47,582 nucleotides of DNA from Aeromonas rivipollensis (GTDB lineage: Bacteria > Pseudomonadota > Gammaproteobacteria > Enterobacterales > Aeromonadaceae). This document shows positions 17,256 through 29,587 of this stretch, piece after piece. Position numbers and translations under genes: made by a program. The notes under the pieces are model-generated. The model did not search any database, had not been told where the DNA came from, and saw only the letters and a program-made list of their open reading frames with translations. The stretch's first letter is position 1; the number at the start of each line of letters is the position of its first letter. The DNA is taken from assembly GCF_037811135.1 (NCBI RefSeq), contig NZ_CP149130.1, positions 4,505,001-4,552,582 of the forward strand, in the 5' to 3' direction.

Positions 17256-18617
17256 ATGGTCAAACAGATATTTACCCACAAGATAGTGCTGCTGCTGTTG
17301 CTCAGTCTGCTGCTGATGATCCCCGTTCACTCCATCATGGAGCTGAACCGGGAGCGCCAGGCCTACCGCAGCCAGGCCATCCACAGCATCATGGCCAGCA
17401 GCAGTGGTCCGCAGCGCTTGCTGGGGCCTGTGCTGGTGCAACCCTATACCCGGGCCGTCACCGTCGAGCAGGATGGCAAGCGCTTCATGCGCGAGGAGCC
17501 GGTCTATCGCTACCTGCTGCCGGACAGGCTGGATGTGCGGGCCAGCATGGAGGTAACCCCGCGCAAGCTCGGCATCTATCAGGCCCAAGTCTATCACAGC
17601 CGGCTCTCCCTCTCCGGACGGTTGCCGGCCAGCCTGGCCGACAAGGCGCTGGTGGCCGGCAACCCGGATCTGAGCTTCGACGCCGCGGATCCCGCCCTGA
17701 TCCCGGGCAAACCCTACCTCAGCCTGGTGCTGTCCGATGCCCGCGGCATCAGCAGCGTGCCCGAGCTGCAGCTGGGGGAGCGGCGCATTCCGTTTGCACC
17801 CGGAGCCCTGCTGGGTGACGGTCTGGCCGGCATCCATGCTCCGCTCGACAGCCTGCCCGGTGAAGATGGCCGCTTTCACATCGAGTTGAACCTGCAGGGC
17901 ATGAACGCGCTTGAGGTGGTGCCGATCGGCCAGGACAGCAGGTTCAACCTGAGTGGCAACTGGCCCCACCCCAACTTCATCGGCGATTTTCTGCCCGGCA
18001 GCCGCACCCTGAACGATCAGGGGTTCGACGCCAGCTGGCAGAGCAGCTGGTTTGCCACCGACATGGAGCGGCGCTTCACCCGCATGATGAAGGGGGCGGG
18101 GACCGAGTTGCCGACCTTCAGCGTCAGCCTGGTGCAGCCGGTGGATCACTATCAGCAGAACGAGCGGGCCGCCAAGTACGCCCTGCTGTTCATCGGCCTC
18201 ACCTTCCTCAGTTTCTTCATGTTCGAGCTGCTCAAGGGGCTGCGGGTGCACCCAATCCAGTACGCCCTGGTGGGCATGGGGCTGGCCATCTTCTATCTGG
18301 TGCTGCTGGCGCTGACCGAGCACCTCGGCTTTGGCTGGGCCTATCTGGTCGCCAGCCTCGCCAGCGTGTCACTCAACGGCTTCTACCTCAGCCATGTGCT
18401 GGGGGGGCCGCGTCAGGGCCTCGGCTTCGCGGCCCTGCTCGGGCTGGTCTACGCCATACTGTTCGGGCTGCTGCAGGCCGAGGAGATAGCCCTGCTGCTC
18501 GGCGCCCTGCTGCTGTTCGCCATCCTGACGCTTGTCATGGTGCTGACCCGCAAGCTGGACTGGTATGGGGTGATGGGCAATCCGCCGCCTTCCTCGGCTC
18601 CGAGCCAGGAGAGCTGA
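17256..18617 (+). CDS. blrD: Inner-membrane protein BlrD (CreD family)
   Basis: BlrD is a CreD-family membrane protein whose expression marks activation of the BlrAB/CreBC response. Its biochemical role is not settled. The 453 residues match CreD: an N-terminal transmembrane helix (about 8-27), a large periplasmic domain (about 30-305, with SGPQRLLGPVL and SNWPHPNFIGDFLPG-like stretches) and several C-terminal transmembrane helices (about 308-440). The start has an AAGGAG ribosome site 7-8 nt upstream. A perfect blr tag lies about 65 bp upstream. It is separated from the beta-lactamase by a terminator. Confidence 0.93.
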   Translation: MVKQIFTHKIVLLLLLSLLLMIPVHSIMELNRERQAYRSQAIHSIMASSSGPQRLLGPVLVQPYTRAVTVEQDGKRFMREEPVYRYLLPDRLDVRASMEVTPRKLGIYQAQVYHSRLSLSGRLPASLADKALVAGNPDLSFDAADPALIPGKPYLSLVLSDARGISSVPELQLGERRIPFAPGALLGDGLAGIHAPLDSLPGEDGRFHIELNLQGMNALEVVPIGQDSRFNLSGNWPHPNFIGDFLPGSRTLNDQGFDASWQSSWFATDMERRFTRMMKGAGTELPTFSVSLVQPVDHYQQNERAAKYALLFIGLTFLSFFMFELLKGLRVHPIQYALVGMGLAIFYLVLLALTEHLGFGWAYLVASLASVSLNGFYLSHVLGGPRQGLGFAALLGLVYAILFGLLQAEEIALLLGALLLFAILTLVMVLTRKLDWYGVMGNPPPSSAPSQES

Positions 18618-18622
18618 AAACA

Positions 18623-18649
18623 AAACCGGCGCCCTGAGGGCGCCGGTTT
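18623..18649. terminator. Terminator between convergent blrD and glmU
   Basis: AAACCGGCGCCC (18623-18634) pairs perfectly with GGGCGCCGGTTT (18638-18649) around a TGA loop. It lies between two convergent genes. The T tract on the plus strand is short. Confidence 0.8.
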
Positions 18650-18667
18650 CATTTCATTGATCGTGCA

Positions 18668-20029
18668 TCACTTCTTCTTGACCGGGCGGGCCCAGTTCTT
18701 GATGTGACGCTGGGGCACCCGGGTGATCACCAGCTCGTGCTCGGCCACATCCTTGGTGATGGTGGAACCCGCCCCCAGGGTGGCGCCCTTGCCGATGCGC
18801 ACCGGCGCCACCAGCTGGGTATCGGAGCCGACGAAGACGTCATCCTCGATGATGGTCTGGAACTTGTTCACCCCATCGTAGTTGCAGGTGATGGTACCGG
18901 CGCCGATATTCACCTTGGCGCCGATGTCCGCATCCCCCAGGTAGGTCAGATGACCACACTTGGAGCCGACCCCGAGCCGGGATTTCTTCATCTCGACGAA
19001 GTTGCCGACGTGGGCATCCTGCTCCAGCACGGCACCCGGGCGCAGACGGGCAAAGGGGCCGACCGAGCACTGATCCGCCACCATGGCGCCCTCGATGACG
19101 GAGTAGGGTTTCACCTCGCTGTGATCCCCAATCTCGCAATCCTTCAGCACGGCGCCGGCACCGATGCGCACATGGTTGCCGAGTTTGACCTTGCCCTCGA
19201 TGATGACGTTGACGTCGATCACCACTTCCTCCCCGATCTCGAGGGTGCCGCGCAGATCGAAGCGGGCCGGATCGATCAGGGTGACCCCGGCGATCATCAG
19301 CCTCTCGGCCTGCATCTGCTGATAGCTGCGCTCGAGGGCCGCCAGCTGGACCCGGTTGTTGGCCCCTTCCACCTCCATGGCGCTGTCCGGATGGACGGCG
19401 GCGATGGGGCAGCCATCCCCATGGGCCATGGCGATCACGTCGGTGAGATAGAACTCCCCCTGGGCGTTCTTGTTGTCCAGGCGCGACAGCCAGCCACGCA
19501 ACTGGGCGCCATTGGCCACCAGCACGCCGGTATTCACCTCGCGGATGGCGAGCTGTTCGGCGTTGGCATCCTTCTGCTCGACGATGCCGACTACCTGGCC
19601 GTTCTCACGGACGATACGGCCATAGCCGGTGGGGTTGTCCAGCACCACCGTCAGCAGCGCCATGCCGTCGTCGGCCTTGGCCGCCAGCAGCCGTTGCAGG
19701 GTCTCGGGCTGGATCAGCGGGGTGTCACCGTAGAGCACCAGCACCTCATCCTCATCTTTCCAGAACGGGATCGCCTGGGCGACGGCATGGCCGGTGCCCA
19801 GCTGCTGTGCCTGCAACACCCAGTTGAGATCCGGGGCGGCAATCCGCTCCTTGAGCAGCTCGGCGCCGTGGCCATAGACCAGGTGCAACTGTTCGGCACC
19901 TATCTGGCGGGCGGTGTCGATCACATGGGACACCATGGGTTTGTTGGCGACAGGGTGCAGCACCTTGGGCAGAACGGAACGCATGCGAGTACCTTTACCC
20001 GCAGCCAGGATCACGACGTTGAGAGACAT
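18668..20029 (-). CDS. glmU: Bifunctional UDP-GlcNAc pyrophosphorylase / GlcN-1-P acetyltransferase GlmU
   Basis: GlmU acetylates glucosamine-1-phosphate and joins the product to UTP, giving UDP-GlcNAc. The start at 20029 ([16 protein letters not shown]) fits E. coli GlmU and has an AAAGG ribosome site. A further in-frame ATG at 20047 lacks one. The 453 residues show the nucleotide-binding loop LAAGKGTRM (about 9-17), a uridyltransferase domain to about 228 and a left-handed beta-helix of hexapeptide repeats ([18 protein letters not shown] and similar). It follows atpC as in enteric bacteria, but glmS has been separated from it by the blr locus. Confidence 0.97.
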   Translation of the reverse strand: MSLNVVILAAGKGTRMRSVLPKVLHPVANKPMVSHVIDTARQIGAEQLHLVYGHGAELLKERIAAPDLNWVLQAQQLGTGHAVAQAIPFWKDEDEVLVLYGDTPLIQPETLQRLLAAKADDGMALLTVVLDNPTGYGRIVRENGQVVGIVEQKDANAEQLAIREVNTGVLVANGAQLRGWLSRLDNKNAQGEFYLTDVIAMAHGDGCPIAAVHPDSAMEVEGANNRVQLAALERSYQQMQAERLMIAGVTLIDPARFDLRGTLEIGEEVVIDVNVIIEGKVKLGNHVRIGAGAVLKDCEIGDHSEVKPYSVIEGAMVADQCSVGPFARLRPGAVLEQDAHVGNFVEMKKSRLGVGSKCGHLTYLGDADIGAKVNIGAGTITCNYDGVNKFQTIIEDDVFVGSDTQLVAPVRIGKGATLGAGSTITKDVAEHELVITRVPQRHIKNWARPVKKK

Positions 20030-20080
20030 AGCCAGCCTTTGAAACATGAGGAAATGCTCGGCGGAGTCTATCCAACGGGC

Positions 20081-20110
20081 AAAAAAAAAGCGACCCGAAG
20101 GTCGCTTTTT
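20081..20110 (-). terminator. Terminator of ATP synthase operon
   Basis: On the minus strand an 11-bp stem (AAAAAGCGACC with GGTCGCTTTTT) closes a TTCG tetraloop and is followed by more T. It lies 13 bp past the atpC stop. Confidence 0.92.
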
Positions 20111-20122
20111 GCATCACCGTGA

Positions 20123-20551
20123 TTAGCGGTAATTCTTTTTGACGATATCGATAACCCGCAGCTGGGCCATTGCTTTGGCCAGCTCGGCAGACGCCTGAGC
20201 ATAGTCGATATCACCATGGGAGCTGCTGATCCGCTCTTCGGCACGACGCTTGGCTTCCTGGGCTTTCGCCTCATCCAGGTCATCGGCACGAATGGCGGTA
20301 TCGGCCAGCACGGTCACGGCTTCGGGTTGTACTTCCAGCATGCCGCCGGAGATGTACAGCACCTCTTCGCTACCATTTTGCTTGATCAAGCGGACCAGGC
20401 CCGGCTTGATGGCAGTCAGCAACGGAGCATGACCGTGGCGGAGACCCAGCTCACCCTCGGAGCCTGTTACCTGGGCAGATTGCACACGACCGGAAAACAG
20501 TTTTCCTTCGGCGCTCACCACATCCAGGTGAAATGAGATCATCTCAGCCAT
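20123..20551 (-). CDS. atpC: ATP synthase epsilon subunit AtpC
   Basis: The epsilon subunit of the F1 rotor couples gamma to the c ring and restrains ATP hydrolysis. The 142 residues have the N-terminal beta-sandwich ([31 protein letters not shown]) and C-terminal helical hairpin (about 88-138). It is the last gene of the operon and begins 18 nt after atpD. A strong terminator follows. Confidence 0.97.
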   Translation of the reverse strand: MAEMISFHLDVVSAEGKLFSGRVQSAQVTGSEGELGLRHGHAPLLTAIKPGLVRLIKQNGSEEVLYISGGMLEVQPEAVTVLADTAIRADDLDEAKAQEAKRRAEERISSSHGDIDYAQASAELAKAMAQLRVIDIVKKNYR

Positions 20552-20569
20552 GGGCCCTCCTATCGAGGC

Positions 20570-21991
<1,422 letters not shown>

Positions 21992-22858
21992 TTACACCGC
22001 AGCAGCACCGGATACGATCTCTGTCAGTTCCTGGGTAATACTGGCCTGACGGGCCTTGTTGTACACCAGTTGCAGATCGTTTATCAGGTTGCCGGCGTTG
22101 TCAGTCGCGGCTTGCATGGCAACCATTCGGGCTGCCTGTTCACTTGCCAAGTTTTCTACCACGCCCTGGTACACCTGGGATTCGACGTAGCGAATCAACA
22201 GGGTATCCAGCAGCTGCTTGGGATCCGGCTCATAGAGGTAATCCCAGTGGTGTTTCTTGGCGAGCTTGCTGTCTTCTGTTACGGGCAAAGGCAGCAGTTG
22301 ATCGACTTTTGGTTGCTGCACCATGGTGTTGACGAACTTGTTGTACACCAGATACAGCCTGTCAATCTCACCGTTGTCGTAAGCCTTCAGCATGACCTTG
22401 ACTGAACCAATCAGGTCATTGACGCTCGGGTTGTCACCCAGTCCTGAGACATGGGCTTTCACCTTGGCGCCGTGCCGCTCAAAGAAGTTGGAGGCCTTGC
22501 TACCGATCAATGCCAGGTCAACCTTGGCACCTTTCGCGCTCCATTGCTTCATATCGTTGAGGGCGGATTTGAACAGGTTGATGTTCAGGCCGCCACACAG
22601 GCCACGGTCGGTGGAGACGACGATGTAACCCACTCGCTTGACCTCACGTTCGATGAGGTAGGGGTGCTTGTATTCCAAGTTCCCCTGAGCGATATGGCCG
22701 ATCACCTTGCGCATGGTTTCAGCGTACGGACGGCTGGCAGACATGCGTTCCTGCGCACGGCGCATCTTGCTGGCTGCCACCATTTCCATAGCGCTGGTGA
22801 TCTTCTGAGTGTTCTTCACACTCCCGATCTTGTTACGTATCTCTTTTGCGCCGGCCAT
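21992..22858 (-). CDS. atpG: ATP synthase gamma subunit AtpG
   Basis: Gamma forms the central shaft of the motor. The 288 residues have the conserved N-terminal helix ([20 protein letters not shown]), the core motif [11 protein letters not shown] and a C-terminal helix with [15 protein letters not shown]. Its ends enter the alpha3-beta3 ring. Gene order alpha-gamma-beta is standard. The gap to atpA is 42 nt. Confidence 0.98.
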   Translation of the reverse strand: MAGAKEIRNKIGSVKNTQKITSAMEMVAASKMRRAQERMSASRPYAETMRKVIGHIAQGNLEYKHPYLIEREVKRVGYIVVSTDRGLCGGLNINLFKSALNDMKQWSAKGAKVDLALIGSKASNFFERHGAKVKAHVSGLGDNPSVNDLIGSVKVMLKAYDNGEIDRLYLVYNKFVNTMVQQPKVDQLLPLPVTEDSKLAKKHHWDYLYEPDPKQLLDTLLIRYVESQVYQGVVENLASEQAARMVAMQAATDNAGNLINDLQLVYNKARQASITQELTEIVSGAAAV

Positions 22859-22900
22859 CTCTTCTCTCCATCAGGTGGCAGCTTGCGCTGCCACACACGC

Positions 22901-24442
22901 TTACCAGGTCTGGGTTGCCTTGAAGTCATCCAGCAACGCAGTCAGCTTGCCAACGATTGCATCGTTGTAGTCGGCCTTGGCATTGATTTCAGCCATCAGC
23001 TCAGCATGCTGGGTATTGGCGTAAGAGAGCAGAGCGGCTTCGAAGTCGACGATCTTGCTCAGTTCGACATCGGCTAGGTAGCCCTTCTCGGCGGCGAACA
23101 GCACCAGAGACTGGTGAGCCACGCTCATCGGAGAGTACTGCTTCTGCTTCATCAGCTCGGTCACTTTCTGACCGTGATCCAGCTGCTTGCGAGTCGCATC
23201 GTCCAGATCGGAAGAGAACTGGGCGAAGGCCGCTAGCTCACGATACTGGGCCAGCGCGGTACGGATACCACCGGACAGCTTCTTGACGATCTTGGTCTGA
23301 GCGGCACCGCCCACACGGGATACGGAGATACCCGGGTCAACCGCCGGACGAATACCGGAGTTGAACAGCTGAGTGGTCAGGAAGATCTGGCCATCGGTGA
23401 TGGAGATCACGTTGGTCGGAACGAACGCAGACACGTCGCCGGCCTGGGTTTCGATGATCGGCAGCGCGGTCAGAGAACCGGTCTGGCCAGTCACGGCACC
23501 CTTGGTGAACTTCTCGACGTACTCGACGTTGACGCGGGAAGCACGCTCCAGCAGACGGGAGTGCAGATAGAAGACGTCGCCCGGGTAAGCTTCGCGTCCT
23601 GGCGGACGGCGCAGCAGCAGGGAGATCTGGCGATAAGCTACGGCCTGCTTGGACAGGTCATCATAGATGATCAGCGCGTCTTCACCGCGGTCACGGAAGT
23701 ACTCACCCATGGAGCAACCGGCATAGGGAGCCAGGTACTGCAAGGCAGCCGCTTCGGAGGCAGAGGCGACGACCACGATGGTGTTGGCCAGGGCGCCGTG
23801 CTCTTCCAGCTTGCGTACCACGTTGGCGATGGTGGAGGCCTTCTGGCCAATCGCAACGTAGACACACTTAATGCCGGAGTCTTTCTGGTTGATGATGGTG
23901 TCGATCGCGATGGCGGTCTTACCAACCTGACGGTCACCGATGATCAGCTCACGCTGGCCACGACCGATAGGGATCATGGCATCGATGGCTTTCAGACCGG
24001 TCTGGACTGGCTGGTCAACAGACTTACGCTCGATAACGCCCGGGGCAATGACTTCGATCGGCGAGTAGCCGTCGTTGTCTACCGGACCCTTACCGTCGAT
24101 CGGCTGACCCAGGGTGTTGACCACCCGGCCCAACAGACCACGACCGACCGGCACTTCCAGAATACGGCCGGTACCTTTTACTTTCATCCCTTCAGCCAGG
24201 TTGGCATAGGGACCCATGACAACGGCACCAACGGAGTCACGCTCCAGGTTCAATGCCAGAGCGAAGCGGTTGCCCGGCAGCTCGATCATTTCACCCTGCA
24301 TGGCATCGGCCAGACCGTGGATACGAATGATACCGTCGCTCACAGAGACGATGGTACCTTCGTTACGCGCTTCGCTTTTGACATCAAACTGCGCAATGCG
24401 CTGCTTGATCAGCTCGGCGATTTCAGTGGAATTCAGTTGCAT
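22901..24442 (-). CDS. atpA: ATP synthase alpha subunit AtpA
   Basis: Alpha alternates with beta in F1 and holds regulatory nucleotide sites. The 513 residues match the usual length. The P-loop GDRQVGKT is at about 169-176, and the N-terminal start [16 protein letters not shown] is typical. The gap to atpH is 15 nt. Confidence 0.98.
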   Translation of the reverse strand: MQLNSTEIAELIKQRIAQFDVKSEARNEGTIVSVSDGIIRIHGLADAMQGEMIELPGNRFALALNLERDSVGAVVMGPYANLAEGMKVKGTGRILEVPVGRGLLGRVVNTLGQPIDGKGPVDNDGYSPIEVIAPGVIERKSVDQPVQTGLKAIDAMIPIGRGQRELIIGDRQVGKTAIAIDTIINQKDSGIKCVYVAIGQKASTIANVVRKLEEHGALANTIVVVASASEAAALQYLAPYAGCSMGEYFRDRGEDALIIYDDLSKQAVAYRQISLLLRRPPGREAYPGDVFYLHSRLLERASRVNVEYVEKFTKGAVTGQTGSLTALPIIETQAGDVSAFVPTNVISITDGQIFLTTQLFNSGIRPAVDPGISVSRVGGAAQTKIVKKLSGGIRTALAQYRELAAFAQFSSDLDDATRKQLDHGQKVTELMKQKQYSPMSVAHQSLVLFAAEKGYLADVELSKIVDFEAALLSYANTQHAELMAEINAKADYNDAIVGKLTALLDDFKATQTW

Positions 24443-24457
24443 GCTCTAATACCCCAA

Positions 24458-24991
24458 TCAAGATTGCAGCGCGTCGGCCATGCGATCCAGCTTACCGCGG
24501 ACCGTGCCGTCGATAACCAGATCACCGGCCTTGATGAGCACCCCGGCCATCAAGGACGCATCGATGCTGCAATTCAGCTTCACTTTGCGCGCGAGACGTT
24601 GTTCCAGAGAAGCCTGAATAGCGGCCTTCTGCTGGTCGGTCAGTTCGATCGCCGAAATCACGTCAGCCTGAACTTCTTTGTCCAGTTCAGCCTTGAGCGC
24701 GACATATTCAGCAACGACAGCCGGCAGCACACCCAAGCGACCATTCTCAGCCATCACCCGGATCAGGTTCTGACCATGCTCGTTGAGCTGCTCACCGCAG
24801 ACACCGACAAACAGATTTGCCAGTTCTTCGGCGGCCACGGAGCCGTTTACCAGATTGTGGATGGTCTCGTTCTCAGCCACTTGTGCGGCGAAACCGAGCA
24901 TCTCCAGCCATTGGTCAACCGCCTTGTGCTCAACGGCAAACTCGAAAGCAGCCTTGGCGTAGGGGCGAGCGATTGTAGTCAGTTCAGACAT
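24458..24991 (-). CDS. atpH: ATP synthase delta subunit AtpH
   Basis: Delta links F1 to the peripheral stalk. The 177 residues start [19 protein letters not shown], a typical delta N-terminus, and end with a domain containing [21 protein letters not shown], the family signature region. It starts 13 nt after atpF. Confidence 0.97.
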   Translation of the reverse strand: MSELTTIARPYAKAAFEFAVEHKAVDQWLEMLGFAAQVAENETIHNLVNGSVAAEELANLFVGVCGEQLNEHGQNLIRVMAENGRLGVLPAVVAEYVALKAELDKEVQADVISAIELTDQQKAAIQASLEQRLARKVKLNCSIDASLMAGVLIKAGDLVIDGTVRGKLDRMADALQS

Positions 24992-25004
24992 AGCCCCGTT
25001 CCCG

Positions 25005-25475
25005 TTACAGTTCTGCTACCAGTTTGTCGACGATGTCGCTGTTGGCAGCCTGGTCGATTTGGCGTGCCAGGATCTTCTCTGCACCCGCGATGGCAAGAGC
25101 AGCAACCTGCTTGCGCAGTTCTTCTTTGGCACGATGACGTTCAGCTTCGATCTCTGCACGGCCCTGAGCCAGGATTTTTTCCCGCTCTGCTTGAGCTCCG
25201 ACAGCGGCCTCATCAATGATCTGGGCCTTGCGTTTGTTGGCCTGATCGATGATTTCAGCAGCCTGAAGCTTGGCTTCTTTCAGCTGATCGGTGGCGTTGG
25301 CCTTGGCCAAATCCAGATCTTTCTTGGCACGTTCGGCAGAAGAGAGACCATCAGCAATTTCTTTCTGACGGGCTTCGATGGCAGCGATCAGCGGCGGCCA
25401 TACGTACTTCATGCAAAACACTACGAAGATGAAAAAAGCAATTGCTTGGCCGAGGAGGGTGGCGTTGATATTCAC
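25005..25475 (-). CDS. atpF: ATP synthase b subunit AtpF
   Basis: Two copies of b form the peripheral stalk. The 156 residues have one N-terminal transmembrane helix (about 5-24, [20 protein letters not shown]) followed by a long charged coiled coil (about 30-140). The start [14 protein letters not shown] is close to that of E. coli. Gap to atpE is 51 nt. Confidence 0.97.
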   Translation of the reverse strand: MNINATLLGQAIAFFIFVVFCMKYVWPPLIAAIEARQKEIADGLSSAERAKKDLDLAKANATDQLKEAKLQAAEIIDQANKRKAQIIDEAAVGAQAEREKILAQGRAEIEAERHRAKEELRKQVAALAIAGAEKILARQIDQAANSDIVDKLVAEL

Positions 25476-25500
25476 AGCCGATGTCCTCTTAAGTTAGTTA

Positions 25501-25782
<282 letters not shown>

Positions 25783-25824
25783 TTAGATGTAATTGATTGT
25801 ATAAAAAGGATTATTTGAGTTGCA

Positions 25825-27026
<1,202 letters not shown>

Positions 27027-27088
27027 TACAGAACTGTAAAAAATCGGGATCCGAAGACCCCAGGTTCACAGCTCGAAAAGCCGGTCAA

Positions 27089-27116
27089 ATTATACCCGTG
27101 AAGACGGCTATTGCAA
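27089..27116 (-). promoter_or_regulatory. Sigma-70 promoter of ATP synthase operon
   Basis: On the minus strand, -35 TTGCAA (27111-27116) and a perfect -10 TATAAT (27089-27094) are 16 bp apart. It lies about 65 bp upstream of atpI. Confidence 0.75.
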
Positions 27117-27128
27117 CATGGCAAAAAT

Positions 27129-27163
27129 CCTTAATTTTTGCGGCTTTCCGCGCGAAATTAAGG
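27129..27163 (-). terminator. Hairpin/terminator after parB
   Basis: Outer arms CCTTAATTT (27129-27137) and AAATTAAGG (27155-27163) enclose a GCGG/CCGC inner stem. On the minus strand an ATTTTTG tail follows. It lies between parB and the atp promoter and should separate the two transcription units. Confidence 0.65.
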
Positions 27164-27216
27164 TTATGTTCATATCGAAAGGAATGGATGTTTTATTACT
27201 ACAAAAAGCGTAAAAA

Positions 27217-28125
27217 TCACGATTCTGACAGACCAAAATAGCCCAATACCCGGTCCAAATCCGCTAAGTTATCGTAACTTATTACTAACTTGCCGCTATC
27301 CTTCTTGCCCGGCTGAAGCTGTACCTGATTGCCAATTTTTTCTGAAATCTGGCGCTCGAGGTAACCAAACTGGGGATCGCGGACGGGCTCGACCTTGGTT
27401 TTTGCCGGTTCCAGCGCTTTTTGCACCAGTTTCTCGGTATCTCGCACCGTCAGCCCCTTCTGGGCGACCAGCTTGGCCAGCTCGGACTGGGCCGGGCCGC
27501 TCAGGGCCAGCAGGGCACGGGCATGGCCCATGTCGAGATCCCCGTGCTCGACGAACCGCTTCACGTCCTCGTTGAGCTGGTTCAGGCGCAGCAGGTTGGT
27601 GACAGTGGTGCGGGACTTGCCCACCGCCTCGGCCACCTGCTGGTGGGTCAGCTCGAATTCGGTCAGCAGTCGCTGCAGGGCCACCGCTTCTTCGATGGCG
27701 TTGAGATCCTCACGCTGAATGTTCTCAATCAGTGCTATGGCCACCGCGGCCTCGTCAGGCACGTCCTTGACGATGCAGGGTACCACCTCGAGCCGGGCCA
27801 GCTGGGACGCACGCCAGCGCCGCTCACCGGCGATGATCTCGAAGCGATTCTCCCCGATGGAGCGTACCACTATCGGCTGAATCACGCCTTGCGCCCGTAT
27901 CGAGTTGGCCAGGTCTTCCAGCGCATCCTGGGACATGTCCTTGCGCGGCTGGTATTTGCCGGACTGCAGCCACTCCAGCGGCAGCTTGCGCAGCTCCCCC
28001 TGGTTGGTGGGCGCCATGGCCTGTTCGGTACGCTGGTCGCTCATCACCTGTTTCTGGCGGGCGGCCGTGCTGGTGCTGAGCAGGGCATCCAACCCCTTGC
28101 CCAGCCCACGTTTCTTCGGCGTCAT
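27217..28125 (-). CDS. parB: Chromosome partitioning protein ParB
   Basis: ParB binds parS sites near the origin and loads the partition complex. The 302 residues show the N-terminal start (MTPKKRGLGKGLDALL), the nuclease-like CTPase domain with GERRWRASQLA (about 106-116) and ENIQREDLNAIEEA (about 143-156), and a helix-turn-helix (THQQVAEAVGKSRTTVTNLL). A C-terminal dimer domain follows. It overlaps parA by 4 nt. I found no perfect 16-bp parS palindrome by eye in this window. Confidence 0.97.
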   Translation of the reverse strand: MTPKKRGLGKGLDALLSTSTAARQKQVMSDQRTEQAMAPTNQGELRKLPLEWLQSGKYQPRKDMSQDALEDLANSIRAQGVIQPIVVRSIGENRFEIIAGERRWRASQLARLEVVPCIVKDVPDEAAVAIALIENIQREDLNAIEEAVALQRLLTEFELTHQQVAEAVGKSRTTVTNLLRLNQLNEDVKRFVEHGDLDMGHARALLALSGPAQSELAKLVAQKGLTVRDTEKLVQKALEPAKTKVEPVRDPQFGYLERQISEKIGNQVQLQPGKKDSGKLVISYDNLADLDRVLGYFGLSES

Positions 28126-28925
28126 ATGCTCTCTCGGTCTGCGGTGATCGGCTGAGACTCCTGCTCCTGACGACGCAGGATCTCGCCAGCCAGGGCCAGA
28201 TAGGCCTTGGCCCCCACCGATGATTTGTCATAGTGCATGGCCGGGGCACCGAAGCTCGGTGCCTCCGCCAGTCTAACGTTGCGGGGGATGATGGTGCGAT
28301 AGACCTTGTCCCCGAAATGCTGTTTCAGCTGATCGGACACATCATTGGCCAGCCGGTTGCGGTGATCGAACATGGTGCGCAGCACCCCTTCGATCTTCAG
28401 CTCCGGGTTGACGACGGCCGCCAGCTTGCTGATGGTGTCCACCAGAGCGGTGAGCCCTTCAAGCGCGTAATACTCGCACTGCATGGGCACCAGCACGGAA
28501 TCGGCGGCGGCCATGGCGTTGACGGTCAGCATGTTGAGAGAAGGCGGGCAGTCGATGAAGACGTAGTCGTACTTGTCCCGTACCGAGGCCAGGGCGTTGC
28601 GCAGGCGGATCTCGCGGGCGAAGAACTCCATCAGACGGATTTCCGCCGCCGTCACGTCGGCATTGGCGGCGATGAGGTGATAGCCACCCGAGGTCTCGGG
28701 GATGATCACCTCCTTGATGGGAGCATCGTCGATCAGCAGTTCATAGGCGGTGCGTTCGACTTCGTACTTGTCGACGCCGCTGCCCATGGTGGCATTGCCC
28801 TGCGGATCCAGATCGATCACCAGCACCTTGCGCCGGGTAGCGGCCAGGGAGGCGGCCAGATTCACACAGGTGGTGGTTTTACCCACTCCACCCTTCTGGT
28901 TGGCTATGGCAATGACTTTTCCCAC
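28122..28925 (-). CDS. parA: Chromosome partitioning ATPase ParA (Soj)
   Basis: ParA is a Walker-type ATPase that moves ParB-bound origins. The 267 residues begin MGKVIAIANQKGGVGKTTT, which contains the deviant Walker A motif KGGVGKT with the signature lysine. Walker A' and B regions are at VLVIDLDPQGNAT and YDYVFIDCPPSL. It is encoded 27 nt downstream of rsmG. Confidence 0.97.
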   Translation of the reverse strand: MGKVIAIANQKGGVGKTTTCVNLAASLAATRRKVLVIDLDPQGNATMGSGVDKYEVERTAYELLIDDAPIKEVIIPETSGGYHLIAANADVTAAEIRLMEFFAREIRLRNALASVRDKYDYVFIDCPPSLNMLTVNAMAAADSVLVPMQCEYYALEGLTALVDTISKLAAVVNPELKIEGVLRTMFDHRNRLANDVSDQLKQHFGDKVYRTIIPRNVRLAEAPSFGAPAMHYDKSSVGAKAYLALAGEILRRQEQESQPITADRESI

Positions 28926-28952
28926 ACTATCCCCTAAATGAATACGGCGGCC

Positions 28953-29579
28953 CTATTCGGGCTGGATGGCTTTAAACTCCAGCAGATGACGCTCGCCTTC
29001 CAGTTCGGGCACCACCAGCTGATGGGTGGCAACCAGACGAATGCTGGCAGGCAACTGTGCCAGTTCCTGCTCGGGGTATTGTCCCTTGAGCGCCAGGAAG
29101 CTGCCCTCGGGTGACGGCAGATGGTGACACCAGTTCAGCATGTCCTCCAGCGAGGCGAAGGCCCGGCTGAGTACCCCATCGAAGCCCACCTCGGGTTGAT
29201 ACTCTTCCACCCGGGATTTGACGGGCGTCACATTGGTCAGCCCCAGCTCCTGGATCACCTGGCGGATGAAGTTGATCCGCTTGCCCAGGCTGTCGAGCAG
29301 CACGAACTGCTTGTCCGGATTGATGATGGCCAGCGGCAGGCCGGGCAGGCCCGGGCCTGTGCCCACATCGATGAAACGCTCACCGTGCAGGTGAGGGCTC
29401 ACCACCAGGCTGTCGAGGATGTGCTTGACCAGCATGGCGTCCGGATCTCGCACCGAGGTGAGATTGTAAGCCTTGTTCCACTTGTGCAGCAACTCAACCA
29501 ACTGCACCAACTGGGTCTTTTGGGTGTCGGTGATAACAATACCGGCCTGCATGAGCAGGCCGTTCAATCTTTCCAGCAT
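28953..29579 (-). CDS. rsmG: 16S rRNA (guanine527-N7)-methyltransferase RsmG
   Basis: RsmG (GidB) methylates N7 of G527 in 16S rRNA using S-adenosylmethionine. Loss of it gives low-level streptomycin resistance in several bacteria. The 208 residues have the SAM-binding motif [17 protein letters not shown] (about 65-81) and the usual N-terminal helices. It starts 8 nt after mnmG. Confidence 0.97.
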   Translation of the reverse strand: MLERLNGLLMQAGIVITDTQKTQLVQLVELLHKWNKAYNLTSVRDPDAMLVKHILDSLVVSPHLHGERFIDVGTGPGLPGLPLAIINPDKQFVLLDSLGKRINFIRQVIQELGLTNVTPVKSRVEEYQPEVGFDGVLSRAFASLEDMLNWCHHLPSPEGSFLALKGQYPEQELAQLPASIRLVATHQLVVPELEGERHLLEFKAIQPE

Positions 29580-29587
29580 GGGATTCC

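Noticed and set aside
27217..28925. parS site near parAB
   Set aside because: I looked for the 16-bp GTTTCACGTGAAAC-type palindrome around parAB and oriC and found no convincing match by eye. It may lie outside the window.
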